Source of the DNA: Pseudomonadota bacterium
GTDB lineage: Bacteria > Pseudomonadota > Gammaproteobacteria > Burkholderiales > Thiobacillaceae
NCBI GenBank assembly: GCA_021791235.1
Contig: JAJYXA010000327.1
Location: 1-7,885, forward strand
Direction: 5' to 3'
DNA length: 7,885 bases
Under the pieces are notes generated by a model. It worked only from the letters and a program-made list of their open reading frames with translations, was not told where the DNA came from and did not search any database. The position numbers and the translations under genes were made by a program. Below, piece after piece: positions 1 through 6,327 of this stretch; positions within the stretch are counted from its first letter, which is position 1, and each line of letters starts with the position of its first letter.

Positions 1-1589
1 TTGGGGCGTCGCTTGGTTTCGATGCGGCCGCGGCACAACAGCTGAAAAACGCGATCCTGAACGGACAGGCGCAGGGGTTACAGGCCATGATAGCCGCGCT
101 GTCCCCCGCGGCCGGGCATCTCGCTGTGCCCGCAAGCAACGGGACACCGCCGCAGCCACTTCCCGCGGACACAATGACCAAGGCTGTCGCAGCTTACGAA
201 CAGGCGCTGTCCCAGGCGCTGGATTCCGCGGTTTCCAAGGTCCAAAGCCCGACTGATGCTACAACGCAATCCAGCGCTGGATGGGCGGCCGCGGGAGCCT
301 GGTACTGGCGGCTCTCGAATCTCGACCTCGCCGCCAGGCAGGCGCTGGATGATGTGCCGGTGGTCCAGGAACCAACTATGGGTGATTTTCCGCCGGCGTT
401 TCAGAAGGACATCAGCACAAGTATGGCCTACGCTCTGCGGTTCGCGAACCAAAACGGTGCGCCGCTGCTGGTGCCATCGAGCTGGGAAACGCGATTCAAG
501 TCCACTTTCGAATCTTACGCGTCGTCGGCTTGGAGCGGATTGAAATCCGCCGCAGTTCACCCCGAGGCCACGGCCGAGGCTGGCGTGGGAGCGGTGGAAT
601 CGGCGTATTCGTCGGCATCCTGGAGCGCTTACGACGCTGCGACAGCACGGCTGAAGCAGTCGCTCGTGACGTGGGGAACCACCACGCTGGCGGGAAACGG
701 CGTCGATCCCCTGGTCGCGCTCCAGGGCGTCGGATCCACGATCGTCACGGCTTCGTTGGTCGGCGGCGGTTTGGCGACAATTTTAACCGGCGGCGTGTCA
801 CTGCCGATCACGATGGCTCTAATAGTCAGCGGTGTAATGCTGGCTGTGTATCTACCAATTGTACCGCTGATTATCTGGACGACCGGCATGATCGGTTGGA
901 CGCTCATGTGTATCCTTTCCGTCGCTGCGGCGCCGATGTGGGCGACGGCCAATGCGCTGCCAGAGGGCGAAGGCTGGGCGACGGAACGCGCAATGCAGGG
1001 TTGGCAATTTATCCTCGGGTTGACGTGCCGTCCGGCGCTGATGATCGTCGGCTTGATCGCGGGCATGACCCTGGTGCGGGTCGCGGCGTGGTTCGAGGGC
1101 CAAACGATGGCCGCGGGGCTGCTCGCGACGATCGGTTCGGCGACGGGTATGACGGGACTGGCTGAGGCCGCGGCCGGACTGGTGGTGCTGGCGGGGCTTA
1201 CGACTTATCTCGTGCACATGAGCTTTACGCTGATCCATCGTGTGCCGGATGAAATATTGCGTTGGCTTGGCCACGGCGGAAGCTTCGGCGAAGAACAGAG
1301 CCATGGAGCCATCCATCCGGTGGTTGTTGGATGGATGGGAGACATCCAGTCCCACGCGGGCCGGGCGGGGAGCGTAAACCCGCTCGGCGGCGGCCTGATT
1401 GGCGCTGGTAAAAAGCTGGGCGGCGCGGGCGCGGCCCTGAAGCAGGGTCGGCAAGACCTTGAGCTCCACGGGAAAGAAACCCGTGGTGGTGGAAGCGCGG
1501 CGGACCGGAAGACCGCAGGCGCGGCTGAGGGCGGCGTGAAGACCGTTGGGCGCAGCGACGGGAAACCGAAGGGAGACGGCTTACTTTAG
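1..1589 (+). CDS. traY: DotA/TraY-family type IVB secretion/conjugation membrane protein (5' truncated)
   Basis: The frame is open from base 3 to the stop at 1587-1589, so the true start lies left of the window; the ATG at 87 is probably internal. Numbering from that ATG, a soluble Ala/Ser-rich region (about 1-210) precedes several hydrophobic segments (about 218-290, 316-335 and 361-380) and a Gly/Lys-rich hydrophilic tail (about 395-500). The hallmark block at 255-326 has YLPIVPLIIW, then APMW, then PEGEGW, then RPALM and GLIAG. A second block, HRVPDEILRWLG, lies at 384-395. This combination matches the DotA/TraY family as I know it: inner-membrane components of Dot/Icm and IncI-type conjugation systems. 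It implies a mating-pore role in a mobile element. No other secretion gene is visible, so the rest of the system must lie to the left. The assignment rests on recalled family motifs; completeness cannot be judged. Confidence 0.82.
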   Translation, partial: GASLGFDAAAAQQLKNAILNGQAQGLQAMIAALSPAAGHLAVPASNGTPPQPLPADTMTKAVAAYEQALSQALDSAVSKVQSPTDATTQSSAGWAAAGAWYWRLSNLDLAARQALDDVPVVQEPTMGDFPPAFQKDISTSMAYALRFANQNGAPLLVPSSWETRFKSTFESYASSAWSGLKSAAVHPEATAEAGVGAVESAYSSASWSAYDAATARLKQSLVTWGTTTLAGNGVDPLVALQGVGSTIVTASLVGGGLATILTGGVSLPITMALIVSGVMLAVYLPIVPLIIWTTGMIGWTLMCILSVAAAPMWATANALPEGEGWATERAMQGWQFILGLTCRPALMIVGLIAGMTLVRVAAWFEGQTMAAGLLATIGSATGMTGLAEAAAGLVVLAGLTTYLVHMSFTLIHRVPDEILRWLGHGGSFGEEQSHGAIHPVVVGWMGDIQSHAGRAGSVNPLGGGLIGAGKKLGGAGAALKQGRQDLELHGKETRGGGSAADRKTAGAAEGGVKTVGRSDGKPKGDGLL

Positions 1590-2158
1590 TCGGTAGGAGC
1601 GGACGTCGTCGTAGTGGTAGGCTTTCGTTCCGCTCGGCATTCACGGCATTGGCTTACATCGGGCGGAACCTTACTGCCGCAGCGTGTACAGAACGGCCAA
1701 GATCGCATTGCGTCTTTGATGCGCGGATCATCAGGGAGCTCCCGGCCTTTCCTGTAGATCTCTCTCGCCATGAAATCGTTGTGTATCAGGCGGGTTCGCG
1801 TCCACGCTTCGTCGGGATTCGACAGAGGGCTTGCGGGGTCGAACTTTTGATAAACTTCTGCCAAATCATCCGATAGTTTTTTTGCTGTACGCGCGTCGGT
1901 CTCGCGCGCTATCTCGAGGCTGTCACCCAGCTTCTTGGTTTCCTGCCGCTGAGCCTCGAGCTGCTGCTCCAATCGCCGCGCATAGGATTCCCACTGGGCC
2001 GCGGTTTCTTGAGCCTTCTGCGCGGCCCGCTCGGCATCCGCCTTCGACTGCTCAAGCTCTTTGTTCCTTTTCTTGAGCTTGGCTTTGTCGCGCTGAAGTC
2101 CGATTGCTTCGGCCTGCGGATCGACAGGGACTATAGGATCTGGGGTTAGGAAGCCCAT
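1586..2158 (-). CDS. Coiled-coil protein with C-terminal zinc ribbon
   Basis: This 190-aa protein has a short proline-rich start, a long charged helix rich in Glu, Lys, Gln and Ala (about 20-105, very likely coiled coil), and a C-terminal CxxC-x10-CxxC zinc ribbon (Cys157, 160, 171, 174). It ends in a polythreonine tail. I chose the ATG at 2158 because AAAGGGG sits six bases upstream. A TTG further up at 2209 would extend the frame through the promoter region and has little support. Its TAA overlaps the TAG of the convergent traY-like gene, so there is no room for a terminator between them. No signal peptide or membrane segment is seen, so it is probably cytosolic. I do not recognise a named family. 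The architecture suggests an oligomeric adaptor or nucleic-acid-binding protein, but function is unknown. Confidence 0.8.
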   Translation of the reverse strand: MGFLTPDPIVPVDPQAEAIGLQRDKAKLKKRNKELEQSKADAERAAQKAQETAAQWESYARRLEQQLEAQRQETKKLGDSLEIARETDARTAKKLSDDLAEVYQKFDPASPLSNPDEAWTRTRLIHNDFMAREIYRKGRELPDDPRIKDAMRSWPFCTRCGSKVPPDVSQCRECRAERKPTTTTTSAPTD

Positions 2159-2168
2159 GATTTTCCCC

Positions 2169-2197
2169 TTTACAATATCCAGGGTACAAAGTAATAA
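2169..2197 (+). promoter_or_regulatory. Candidate sigma70 promoter for the 138-aa gene
   Basis: TTTACA (2169-2174), a 17-base spacer and TAATAA (2192-2197) form a plausible promoter facing right, about 50 bases ahead of the ATG at 2250. It overlaps the minus-strand promoter candidate, so the two divergent genes may compete for polymerase or be co-regulated. This is pattern-based only. Confidence 0.4.
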
Positions 2198-2209
2198 GAC
2201 AGCCGTCAA
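2181..2209 (-). promoter_or_regulatory. Candidate sigma70 promoter for the coiled-coil/zinc-ribbon gene
   Basis: On the minus strand TTGACG (2209-2204) is followed after 17 bases by TACCCT (2186-2181). The -35 box is good and the -10 box weak. It would place the transcript start about 15-20 bases before the ribosome binding site of the gene starting at 2158. The -35 box overlaps the first of the CAAGCTT repeats. Confidence 0.4.
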
Positions 2210-2223
2210 GCTTACGCAAGCTT
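2207..2223. repeat. Two CAAGCTT direct repeats one helical turn apart; candidate operator
   Basis: CAAGCTT occurs at 2207-2213 and again at 2217-2223, exactly 10 bp apart start to start, so both would lie on the same face of the helix. They sit next to the predicted start of the rightward transcript and over the -35 of the leftward one. The same CAAGCTT core is the centre of the palindrome at 7178-7191. A role as a regulator-binding site is inference. Confidence 0.4.
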
Positions 2224-2249
2224 CTAACCGTAGCGCTTAAGGGGCCCGA

Positions 2250-2666
2250 ATGAAATCTCGATGGGGCAGAATCCAGCGGCTCTACTGGACGCACGTTGCG
2301 ACGGATTGGCAACGGGCGAACCACAACCTTCGTCAGACCAACCGGCTGTATTCACGGCTGATCGCGGAAGCTGAGAAGAAGAGCGGGAAAAGCACTGAGG
2401 AAGTAGACGTCATTTACGCGGAATGGCGGGCCGTGCGTGAACCTGAAGAAGACGAAGTCGCTCGCCTGTTAAGCGCCCATTGGCTGCGGCGAGCTGCACG
2501 GCATTACATCCCCGAGCCCGACCCGAATGACACCCGGTACTGGAGACCTGACGAACGTTGCGGGCGGACTTTTTATCTAAACAACGCAGGGATCGAATTC
2601 GTTACGCCGCCCGACTTCGCGTACCCAGCAGCTCATCCAAGTCTAGCCGTCCCAGGAGCAGGCTGA
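2250..2666 (+). CDS. Hypothetical 138-aa protein
   Basis: The start is well supported: AAGGGG lies five bases before the ATG, downstream of a candidate promoter. The protein is charged and mostly helical. It begins with a basic, aromatic N-terminus (RLYW at about 10-13), has an acidic linker (about 49-70), a second helix (about 70-86), then IPEPDP and a Trp/Tyr-rich stretch ending in FYLNNAGIEF (108-117). From memory, this layout resembles small uncharacterised proteins of GC-rich soil bacteria whose C-terminus continues as a basic helix after the Leu-x-x-x-Gly segment. Here that helix is missing and replaced by a Pro/Ala-rich end (119-138) encoded where the gene overlaps the convergent Mrr-like gene. 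The C-terminus may therefore be altered. No transmembrane segment, signal peptide or catalytic motif is seen. Function unknown. Confidence 0.65.
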   Translation: MKSRWGRIQRLYWTHVATDWQRANHNLRQTNRLYSRLIAEAEKKSGKSTEEVDVIYAEWRAVREPEEDEVARLLSAHWLRRAARHYIPEPDPNDTRYWRPDERCGRTFYLNNAGIEFVTPPDFAYPAAHPSLAVPGAG

Positions 2667-3171
2667 CCAGCCTTCCCCCGCTCACCAGCACCACACTTCG
2701 TCCGGCAGCCCGGAGCGCGCAGTAGCTCGCAAAGCCGGTTCTGCCGGTGTGCACGAACAATCCTGCGCTCGCTTGCTCACGTCGCACCGCGCGCGCAAAG
2801 GCCGATACATGCTCCGGGTGTATTTCGCCCTGGTACCGCTTACATTGCGTCAGGACTAGCTTGTGCCGCCACCAGAACCGGCCATCAACGCCATGGTCAC
2901 CGGAATATCTGCGGTTTCTAATCACCGGCGCTCCTGAATTCTCGAAGGCGGTCAGCACCAGCTCTTCGAAGAGCAACGGATCGATTTTGCGAAGGTAAAC
3001 GATCATCTGTCCGGGCTGGAACAAACCTGAGCGCAGCCGTTTCAGGAGCGCACGTGAACGGCGCACGTTTCGCCGATGTAGTTGGTTAAGCCGTCGGCGC
3101 CACCAGAACCAGAGGACCGCCAGGCCGCCGAGAAACCATGGAACGAGAAATCCGATGGTTATTGAAGCCAT
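2602..3171 (-). CDS. Membrane-anchored Mrr-type restriction endonuclease-like protein
   Basis: This 189-aa protein has an N-terminal hydrophobic helix (about 4-24) followed directly by Arg-rich residues, which predicts one membrane anchor with the rest in the cytosol. After a basic linker comes an Mrr_cat/restriction endonuclease-like domain (about 60-180). DPLLFEELV (64-72) supplies the conserved helix with Glu69/Glu70. GDHGVDG (91-97) gives the metal-binding Asp, and TQCKRY (108-113) is the Q-x-K catalytic motif. The catalytic set D-(Q)xK appears intact, so an active DNA nuclease is plausible. Its ATG overlaps the end of the upstream zinc-ribbon gene by 13 bases, suggesting translational coupling. 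It is the last gene of the eight-gene operon, and its 3' end overlaps the opposing 138-aa gene by 65 bp. No methyltransferase is nearby, so a classical restriction-modification pair is not indicated. A modification-dependent nuclease or a DNA-processing role is possible. Confidence 0.8.
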   Translation of the reverse strand: MASITIGFLVPWFLGGLAVLWFWWRRRLNQLHRRNVRRSRALLKRLRSGLFQPGQMIVYLRKIDPLLFEELVLTAFENSGAPVIRNRRYSGDHGVDGRFWWRHKLVLTQCKRYQGEIHPEHVSAFARAVRREQASAGLFVHTGRTGFASYCALRAAGRSVVLVSGGRLVSLLLGRLDLDELLGTRSRAA

Positions 3172-3647
3172 GGGAAGCAGATTTGCCGCAGGTCGTCACG
3201 AAACACCTGGTCTCCCGGGCTGAACCGCGGAACGACTTCTCGCGATTTGCGCACGGTCTCGATTGCGGGTGGGGCCGGCGGCGCCCCGGCCGGAAGCTGA
3301 TTCGGTTTTGGCACCGGTTCATCAGCTATAAACGCGCGTACTTTGGGCGATGGTTTATCCGAGCCCCGTGTTTCCGGATCGCGGAAACACAGCTCTCGCC
3401 ATGCGCGCCGGGCTTCGTGGCGGTTGCCGCTGCTCAGCTCGACCAGGGTGACGATGGTCTCAAGGCCTCGCGGACGGCCGATCGAGCGGACTTCTCCGGC
3501 CTGCCAGCCGGCACCGAACGGCAGCCAGACGGGCGCCCCGGTAATTTTCAGATTGCAGTACGAGCAATACCCCTGCCGCTTTAAGAATGAGAGCGAAATT
3601 GTACGCTGGCAGCGGAAGCAACGGACCATCGATTGGTTGTCGTCCAT
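3159..3647 (-). CDS. Hypothetical protein with N-terminal zinc ribbon
   Basis: This 162-aa protein opens with a clear zinc-binding module: CxxC (Cys10, Cys13), 14 residues, then CxxC (Cys28, Cys31). A middle region (about 37-100) follows that may be a small beta domain, then a Pro/Ala-rich linker (about 110-130) and a short C-terminal part containing FSPGDQVF. The start is supported by GGAG eight bases before the ATG. It lies two bases after the stop of the paralog gene upstream and overlaps the start of the Mrr-like gene downstream, so co-translation is likely. The zinc ribbon suggests nucleic-acid or protein binding; pairing with a nuclease gene fits a partner or specificity role, but that is inference. 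I do not recognise the family. Confidence 0.75.
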   Translation of the reverse strand: MDDNQSMVRCFRCQRTISLSFLKRQGYCSYCNLKITGAPVWLPFGAGWQAGEVRSIGRPRGLETIVTLVELSSGNRHEARRAWRELCFRDPETRGSDKPSPKVRAFIADEPVPKPNQLPAGAPPAPPAIETVRKSREVVPRFSPGDQVFRDDLRQICFPWLQ

Positions 3648-3649
3648 GG

Positions 3650-4033
3650 TTAATCTCCGGGCTTCGGGTCGTCATCGTCGCCGGCGAGGGCGAGCATAAC
3701 GCCGATCGTAGACACGTCATGATCAGGGATCGCAGCCAGGCGCGACGCGATCTCGGCCTTGGACATGATGGGATCGAGCAACCAGGGCGCACCATCCTCA
3801 TCGTCGAAACGAACGCCGGATCGCTTCAAAATCAGGTACGCCTCGTTCGGATCTTCGACACCGCCAGCGCCAAAGGCGAGCGCAATATCGATCGTGTCGA
3901 GCTTCGAATTGGCCTCGTCGAGGCATCCCTGGAAAATGCGTTCCCAGCGCCTTCCGGTTTCCCAATCGATCCCAGCACGCTGCCACTTCTCCGCCCGCTC
4001 TCTCAGGTAGTCTTTCTCTTCCCAATCGGCCAT
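3650..4033 (-). CDS. Conserved hypothetical protein, tandem paralog B
   Basis: This 127-aa, acidic, mostly soluble protein has three blocks: AGIDWETGRRWERIF (20-34), DPNEAYLIL (61-69) and GVMLALA (111-117). The same blocks occur in the same order in the gene directly upstream (4392-4039), so the two are paralogs from a tandem duplication. I chose the ATG at 4033, which has GGTGA five bases upstream. A GTG at 4042, overlapping the upstream stop as GTGA, would add three residues and is the alternative. The C-terminus is very acidic (DDDD). There is no signal peptide, membrane segment or recognisable catalytic motif. The function is unknown; the tight packing implies co-expression with its paralog. 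Confidence 0.78.
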   Translation of the reverse strand: MADWEEKDYLRERAEKWQRAGIDWETGRRWERIFQGCLDEANSKLDTIDIALAFGAGGVEDPNEAYLILKRSGVRFDDEDGAPWLLDPIMSKAEIASRLAAIPDHDVSTIGVMLALAGDDDDPKPGD

Positions 4034-4038
4034 TTTCG

Positions 4039-4392
4039 TCACCCAGGAAAAAGTACATCGTGATCGATATCTGCCAGGGCGAGCATGACGCCCACTGCCA
4101 CCACCGCAGGATTTTTGCTCGCGCTCATGTACGACGCGAGCAATTCCTGGCTGTCTATTGATTCAAGCAAAAATGGACCGTCCTCGTCCTCGCTGAATTT
4201 CAGGCCCGCCTCGCGCAGCACCAGGTACGCTTCGTGCGGATCGTCGATGCCTGCGCCATGGAAAATCCCCGCAAGCGCGACCGGATCGACGGAATTCATC
4301 TCGTTGAAAATCCGGTCCCATCTCTGGCCGGTCTCCCAATCAATTCCCGCATTCTCCCAGTTGTCTCGCCGAAATTTCAAAACGTCCGACAT
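4039..4392 (-). CDS. Conserved hypothetical protein, tandem paralog A
   Basis: This 117-aa protein has the blocks AGIDWETGQRWDRIF (15-29), DPHEAYLVL (51-59) and GVMLALA (101-107), matching its downstream neighbour block for block; the N-terminus is shorter and the C-terminal tail differs. The Trp-Glu-Thr-Gly/Arg-Trp motif followed by a DPxEAYL helix looks like a small helical domain I cannot name. A weak AAAGG ribosome binding site precedes the ATG. The gene sits 36 bases after the primase-like gene and runs straight into paralog B. Divergence at both protein and DNA level indicates an old duplication rather than a recent one. The two might form a heterodimer, but this is inference. Confidence 0.78.
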   Translation of the reverse strand: MSDVLKFRRDNWENAGIDWETGQRWDRIFNEMNSVDPVALAGIFHGAGIDDPHEAYLVLREAGLKFSEDEDGPFLLESIDSQELLASYMSASKNPAVVAVGVMLALADIDHDVLFPG

Positions 4393-4428
4393 GAAGGAGA
4401 CCTTTCTTTCCCACGGAAATGTCTACGT

Positions 4429-5475
4429 TTAAAATTCGACGCCGTTATCGCGCCTCTTCTCCCGGCCTAACGCCTCATTAGCCTGGGCCTTTTCCGCCGC
4501 CTCGCGCGCCTGCTCGGCAACGGTTTGCTTGGCGGCCTCAGCGCGCCCGGCTTGAAGCTCGTCGTTCGGGTCCTTAAGCCCGTCCCGCACCAGCTGGCTG
4601 CGGATATCGCGGCCGTCGGGTATCTCCGCCTTAAGCCGCGCAGTCATCCGGTCGCCCTCAACGTCGCGGTCGAGACAAAGGTCGATCGTTTTTCCGGCCG
4701 CGCCCAGAGCTTTCAGGCGCTCGACCTGATGCGGCCCGAAATCGCCGGCGACGGAGACATAGGCGGTATTCGCGTAAGCCTTATAATCCCTCTTCTCTTC
4801 CAGCCTGGCGGCGGATAGCGCATCGATCGCCGATTCACACACAACCACCCGTGACTGTGGACGCAGGGGCCGGTCGTAAAACAGCGCCTTTGTTCCGCCC
4901 GCCGAGAAGCCGGCGAAATTCCTATTCTTGACTTCCCAACCAACGACACGGTTGTCCTCGTCCCGGTGCGCGAAGCAGGCGTTGTGGCGAGCGTCCGCGC
5001 GCATCAGCTCGGGGGAATTGTAACTGCCGTCGAGGATGCCACGGCTTTTGAGATAGTCGTATGTATGCTGATCATCCGGTACAAACCTAAGCAGCCGCCA
5101 AGCTTCGTCGATTGGCGCAGGGCGGTCATGAGCGGTCAGCCGCGGCGCTTGGATCTGCGCCAGCACCGGCTCCGCCGCAGCTGGCTGTGTACTGGCGAAG
5201 GACTTCAGCTCCGCGAGCGCGGCGGGAAAATCGCAGCCGCGCTCGCGGCGAACAAACGTAATGATGTCGCCCCTACCCAACGGGTTACTAGTGTCCCGCG
5301 GACTGAAAAACTTCCAACCGTCAGATTCCTGGCGGCAGACGATAATGTCAGTGCCGCGGCGCATCTTGATGCTGCCCGGCCCGCTTTCACCCTTGTCGAT
5401 CTCGTAGCCATAACTGGCTGCCAGCCGCACAAGATTGACTTTGCGCTTCGCCTCGTTTTTGTCGTCGCAGTACAT
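4429..5475 (-). CDS. DUF3991/Toprim-domain primase-like protein
   Basis: This 348-aa protein shows three parts. The N-terminal region (about 10-95) has the layout of the DNA-primase CHC2 fold (VRLAASYGYE, then GRGDIITFV) but lacks the four zinc ligands. A DUF3991-like helix-rich region follows (about 120-200, with YDYLKSRGI at 139-147). The Toprim_2 domain (about 205-310) has VVVCESAIDAL with catalytic Glu214, and the acidic DLCLDRDVEGD motif with Asp269 and Asp271. KDPNDEL (301-307) is also typical of this group. The tail (about 310-348) is an Ala/Glu-rich helix. Such proteins are common on plasmids, conjugative elements and phages and are thought to take part in primer synthesis or other nucleic-acid processing during transfer or replication; no helicase part is present. 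AGGAG eight bases before the ATG supports the start. It lies 26 bases after the phosphoesterase gene. Confidence 0.85.
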   Translation of the reverse strand: MYCDDKNEAKRKVNLVRLAASYGYEIDKGESGPGSIKMRRGTDIIVCRQESDGWKFFSPRDTSNPLGRGDIITFVRRERGCDFPAALAELKSFASTQPAAAEPVLAQIQAPRLTAHDRPAPIDEAWRLLRFVPDDQHTYDYLKSRGILDGSYNSPELMRADARHNACFAHRDEDNRVVGWEVKNRNFAGFSAGGTKALFYDRPLRPQSRVVVCESAIDALSAARLEEKRDYKAYANTAYVSVAGDFGPHQVERLKALGAAGKTIDLCLDRDVEGDRMTARLKAEIPDGRDIRSQLVRDGLKDPNDELQAGRAEAAKQTVAEQAREAAEKAQANEALGREKRRDNGVEF

Positions 5476-5501
5476 CGGACGGTCTCCTGTGATCCGCAGC
5501 T

Positions 5502-6317
5502 TCAGACCCGTGGGAAGGAAGCAGGCCTCGGTCCGAGGATCTCAATTGTGTAACCGGGGTCGTAACCCTGATCGGGGTCGAGCTCGCCGGGATAGCCGCG
5601 CTGGTTGGTCACTACGGGCACGCCGTTTATTTCGAACCGGAGATTGCTGTGGGTGTGTCCATAGATCCAGGCTGAGACGCGCGCCGGGTCGATCAGGCCC
5701 TCGAGGTTGGACCAGAACGATACGCTGATCGGGTCGGGCGCACCGTGCCGTTCGTAATCGTGGCATTTAGGGCTCGGGCCGTGGTGGGTGACCACGACGG
5801 TCGGGCCTGGAAAGTCGCGCGCTAGCTCGTCCTGGAACCATTGGCGCGCTTCGGCGTGCCACACCTTTGTGTCTTTTGGCCGAAGCACCCGGTTGCGATT
5901 CCCCGCGCGCACCGCAATCCGGCGGTAATCGTTTATGTAACGCGCCGCGGCGGTCATCGCGCGCTCCCGTTCGCTGTTTCCAAGGCCTGCGAAGTCGGTC
6001 CAGAGCGTGGCCCCCAGGAAGCGCACGCCGTCGATTACAACAGCGTCGCGCTCGAGAAAATGGACACGGAATTCCTGTGCGGTTTTGCGGAGCAGTTCGA
6101 GCGTCGCGCCATATTCCGAGCCGTAGTATTCGTGGTTCCCGGCGACATAGATGCATGGGATACCCATTTCCTGCGCCAGGATTCCATACTGTCGAATCCC
6201 GCAGTCGCCGCGGTCAATGTCGCCAGCGAGGACCAGGACGTCAGCGCCTGGATTTTCGAACGGCTCCTCGGTGTGGCTGATCTCATCATGCAGGTCCGAG
6301 AGAATCTGGATCTTCAT
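5502..6317 (-). CDS. Calcineurin-like metallophosphoesterase
   Basis: This 271-aa protein carries the complete metallophosphoesterase signature in order: Asp8-x-His10 in SDLH, Gly32-Asp33 in AGDID, GNHEYY (60-65), THHGP (177-181) with the metal-binding His178, and GHTH (220-223). These bind two metal ions and catalyse phosphoester hydrolysis. The length and the conserved FLGATLWTDF (100-109) and NQRGYPGE (238-245) place it in a common bacterial/phage single-domain subgroup whose natural substrate is undefined; nucleic-acid ends, nucleotides or phosphoproteins are possible. There is no signal peptide, so it is cytosolic. AGGTG seven bases upstream supports the ATG. It lies 10 bases after the small upstream gene and just ahead of the primase-like gene, which makes a role in nucleic-acid metabolism of the element reasonable, but this is inference. 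Confidence 0.9.
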   Translation of the reverse strand: MKIQILSDLHDEISHTEEPFENPGADVLVLAGDIDRGDCGIRQYGILAQEMGIPCIYVAGNHEYYGSEYGATLELLRKTAQEFRVHFLERDAVVIDGVRFLGATLWTDFAGLGNSERERAMTAAARYINDYRRIAVRAGNRNRVLRPKDTKVWHAEARQWFQDELARDFPGPTVVVTHHGPSPKCHDYERHGAPDPISVSFWSNLEGLIDPARVSAWIYGHTHSNLRFEINGVPVVTNQRGYPGELDPDQGYDPGYTIEILGPRPASFPRV

Positions 6318-6327
6318 GCCTCAACAC

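Noticed and set aside
530..1165. Open frame of 211 codons on the plus strand within the traY-like gene
   Set aside because: The translation is Arg/Gly/Asp-rich, low-complexity and lacks family motifs, while the overlapping frame shows clear TraY motifs. It is a GC-rich shadow frame.
852..1469. Open frame of 205 codons on the minus strand opposite the traY-like gene
   Set aside because: Composition is typical of an antisense shadow (Arg, His, Pro, Gln-rich), with no recognisable domain.
2159..2209. Upstream extension of the coiled-coil/zinc-ribbon gene with a hydrophobic signal-like start
   Set aside because: It would need a TTG start without a good ribosome binding site and would cover the promoter region; the ATG at 2158 has AAAGGGG at good spacing.
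2540..2610. Possible rho-independent terminator after the eight-gene operon
   Set aside because: I found no GC-rich hairpin followed by a T-run on the minus strand past 2602, so no terminator is called.
3138..3584. Open frame of 148 codons on the plus strand opposite the zinc-ribbon gene
   Set aside because: It is antisense to a gene with a clear CxxC ribbon and good start signals; the translation has no recognisable features.
4966..5553. Open frame of 195 codons on the plus strand opposite the primase-like gene
   Set aside because: It conflicts with the well-supported Toprim gene and shows no domain or ribosome binding site worth trusting.
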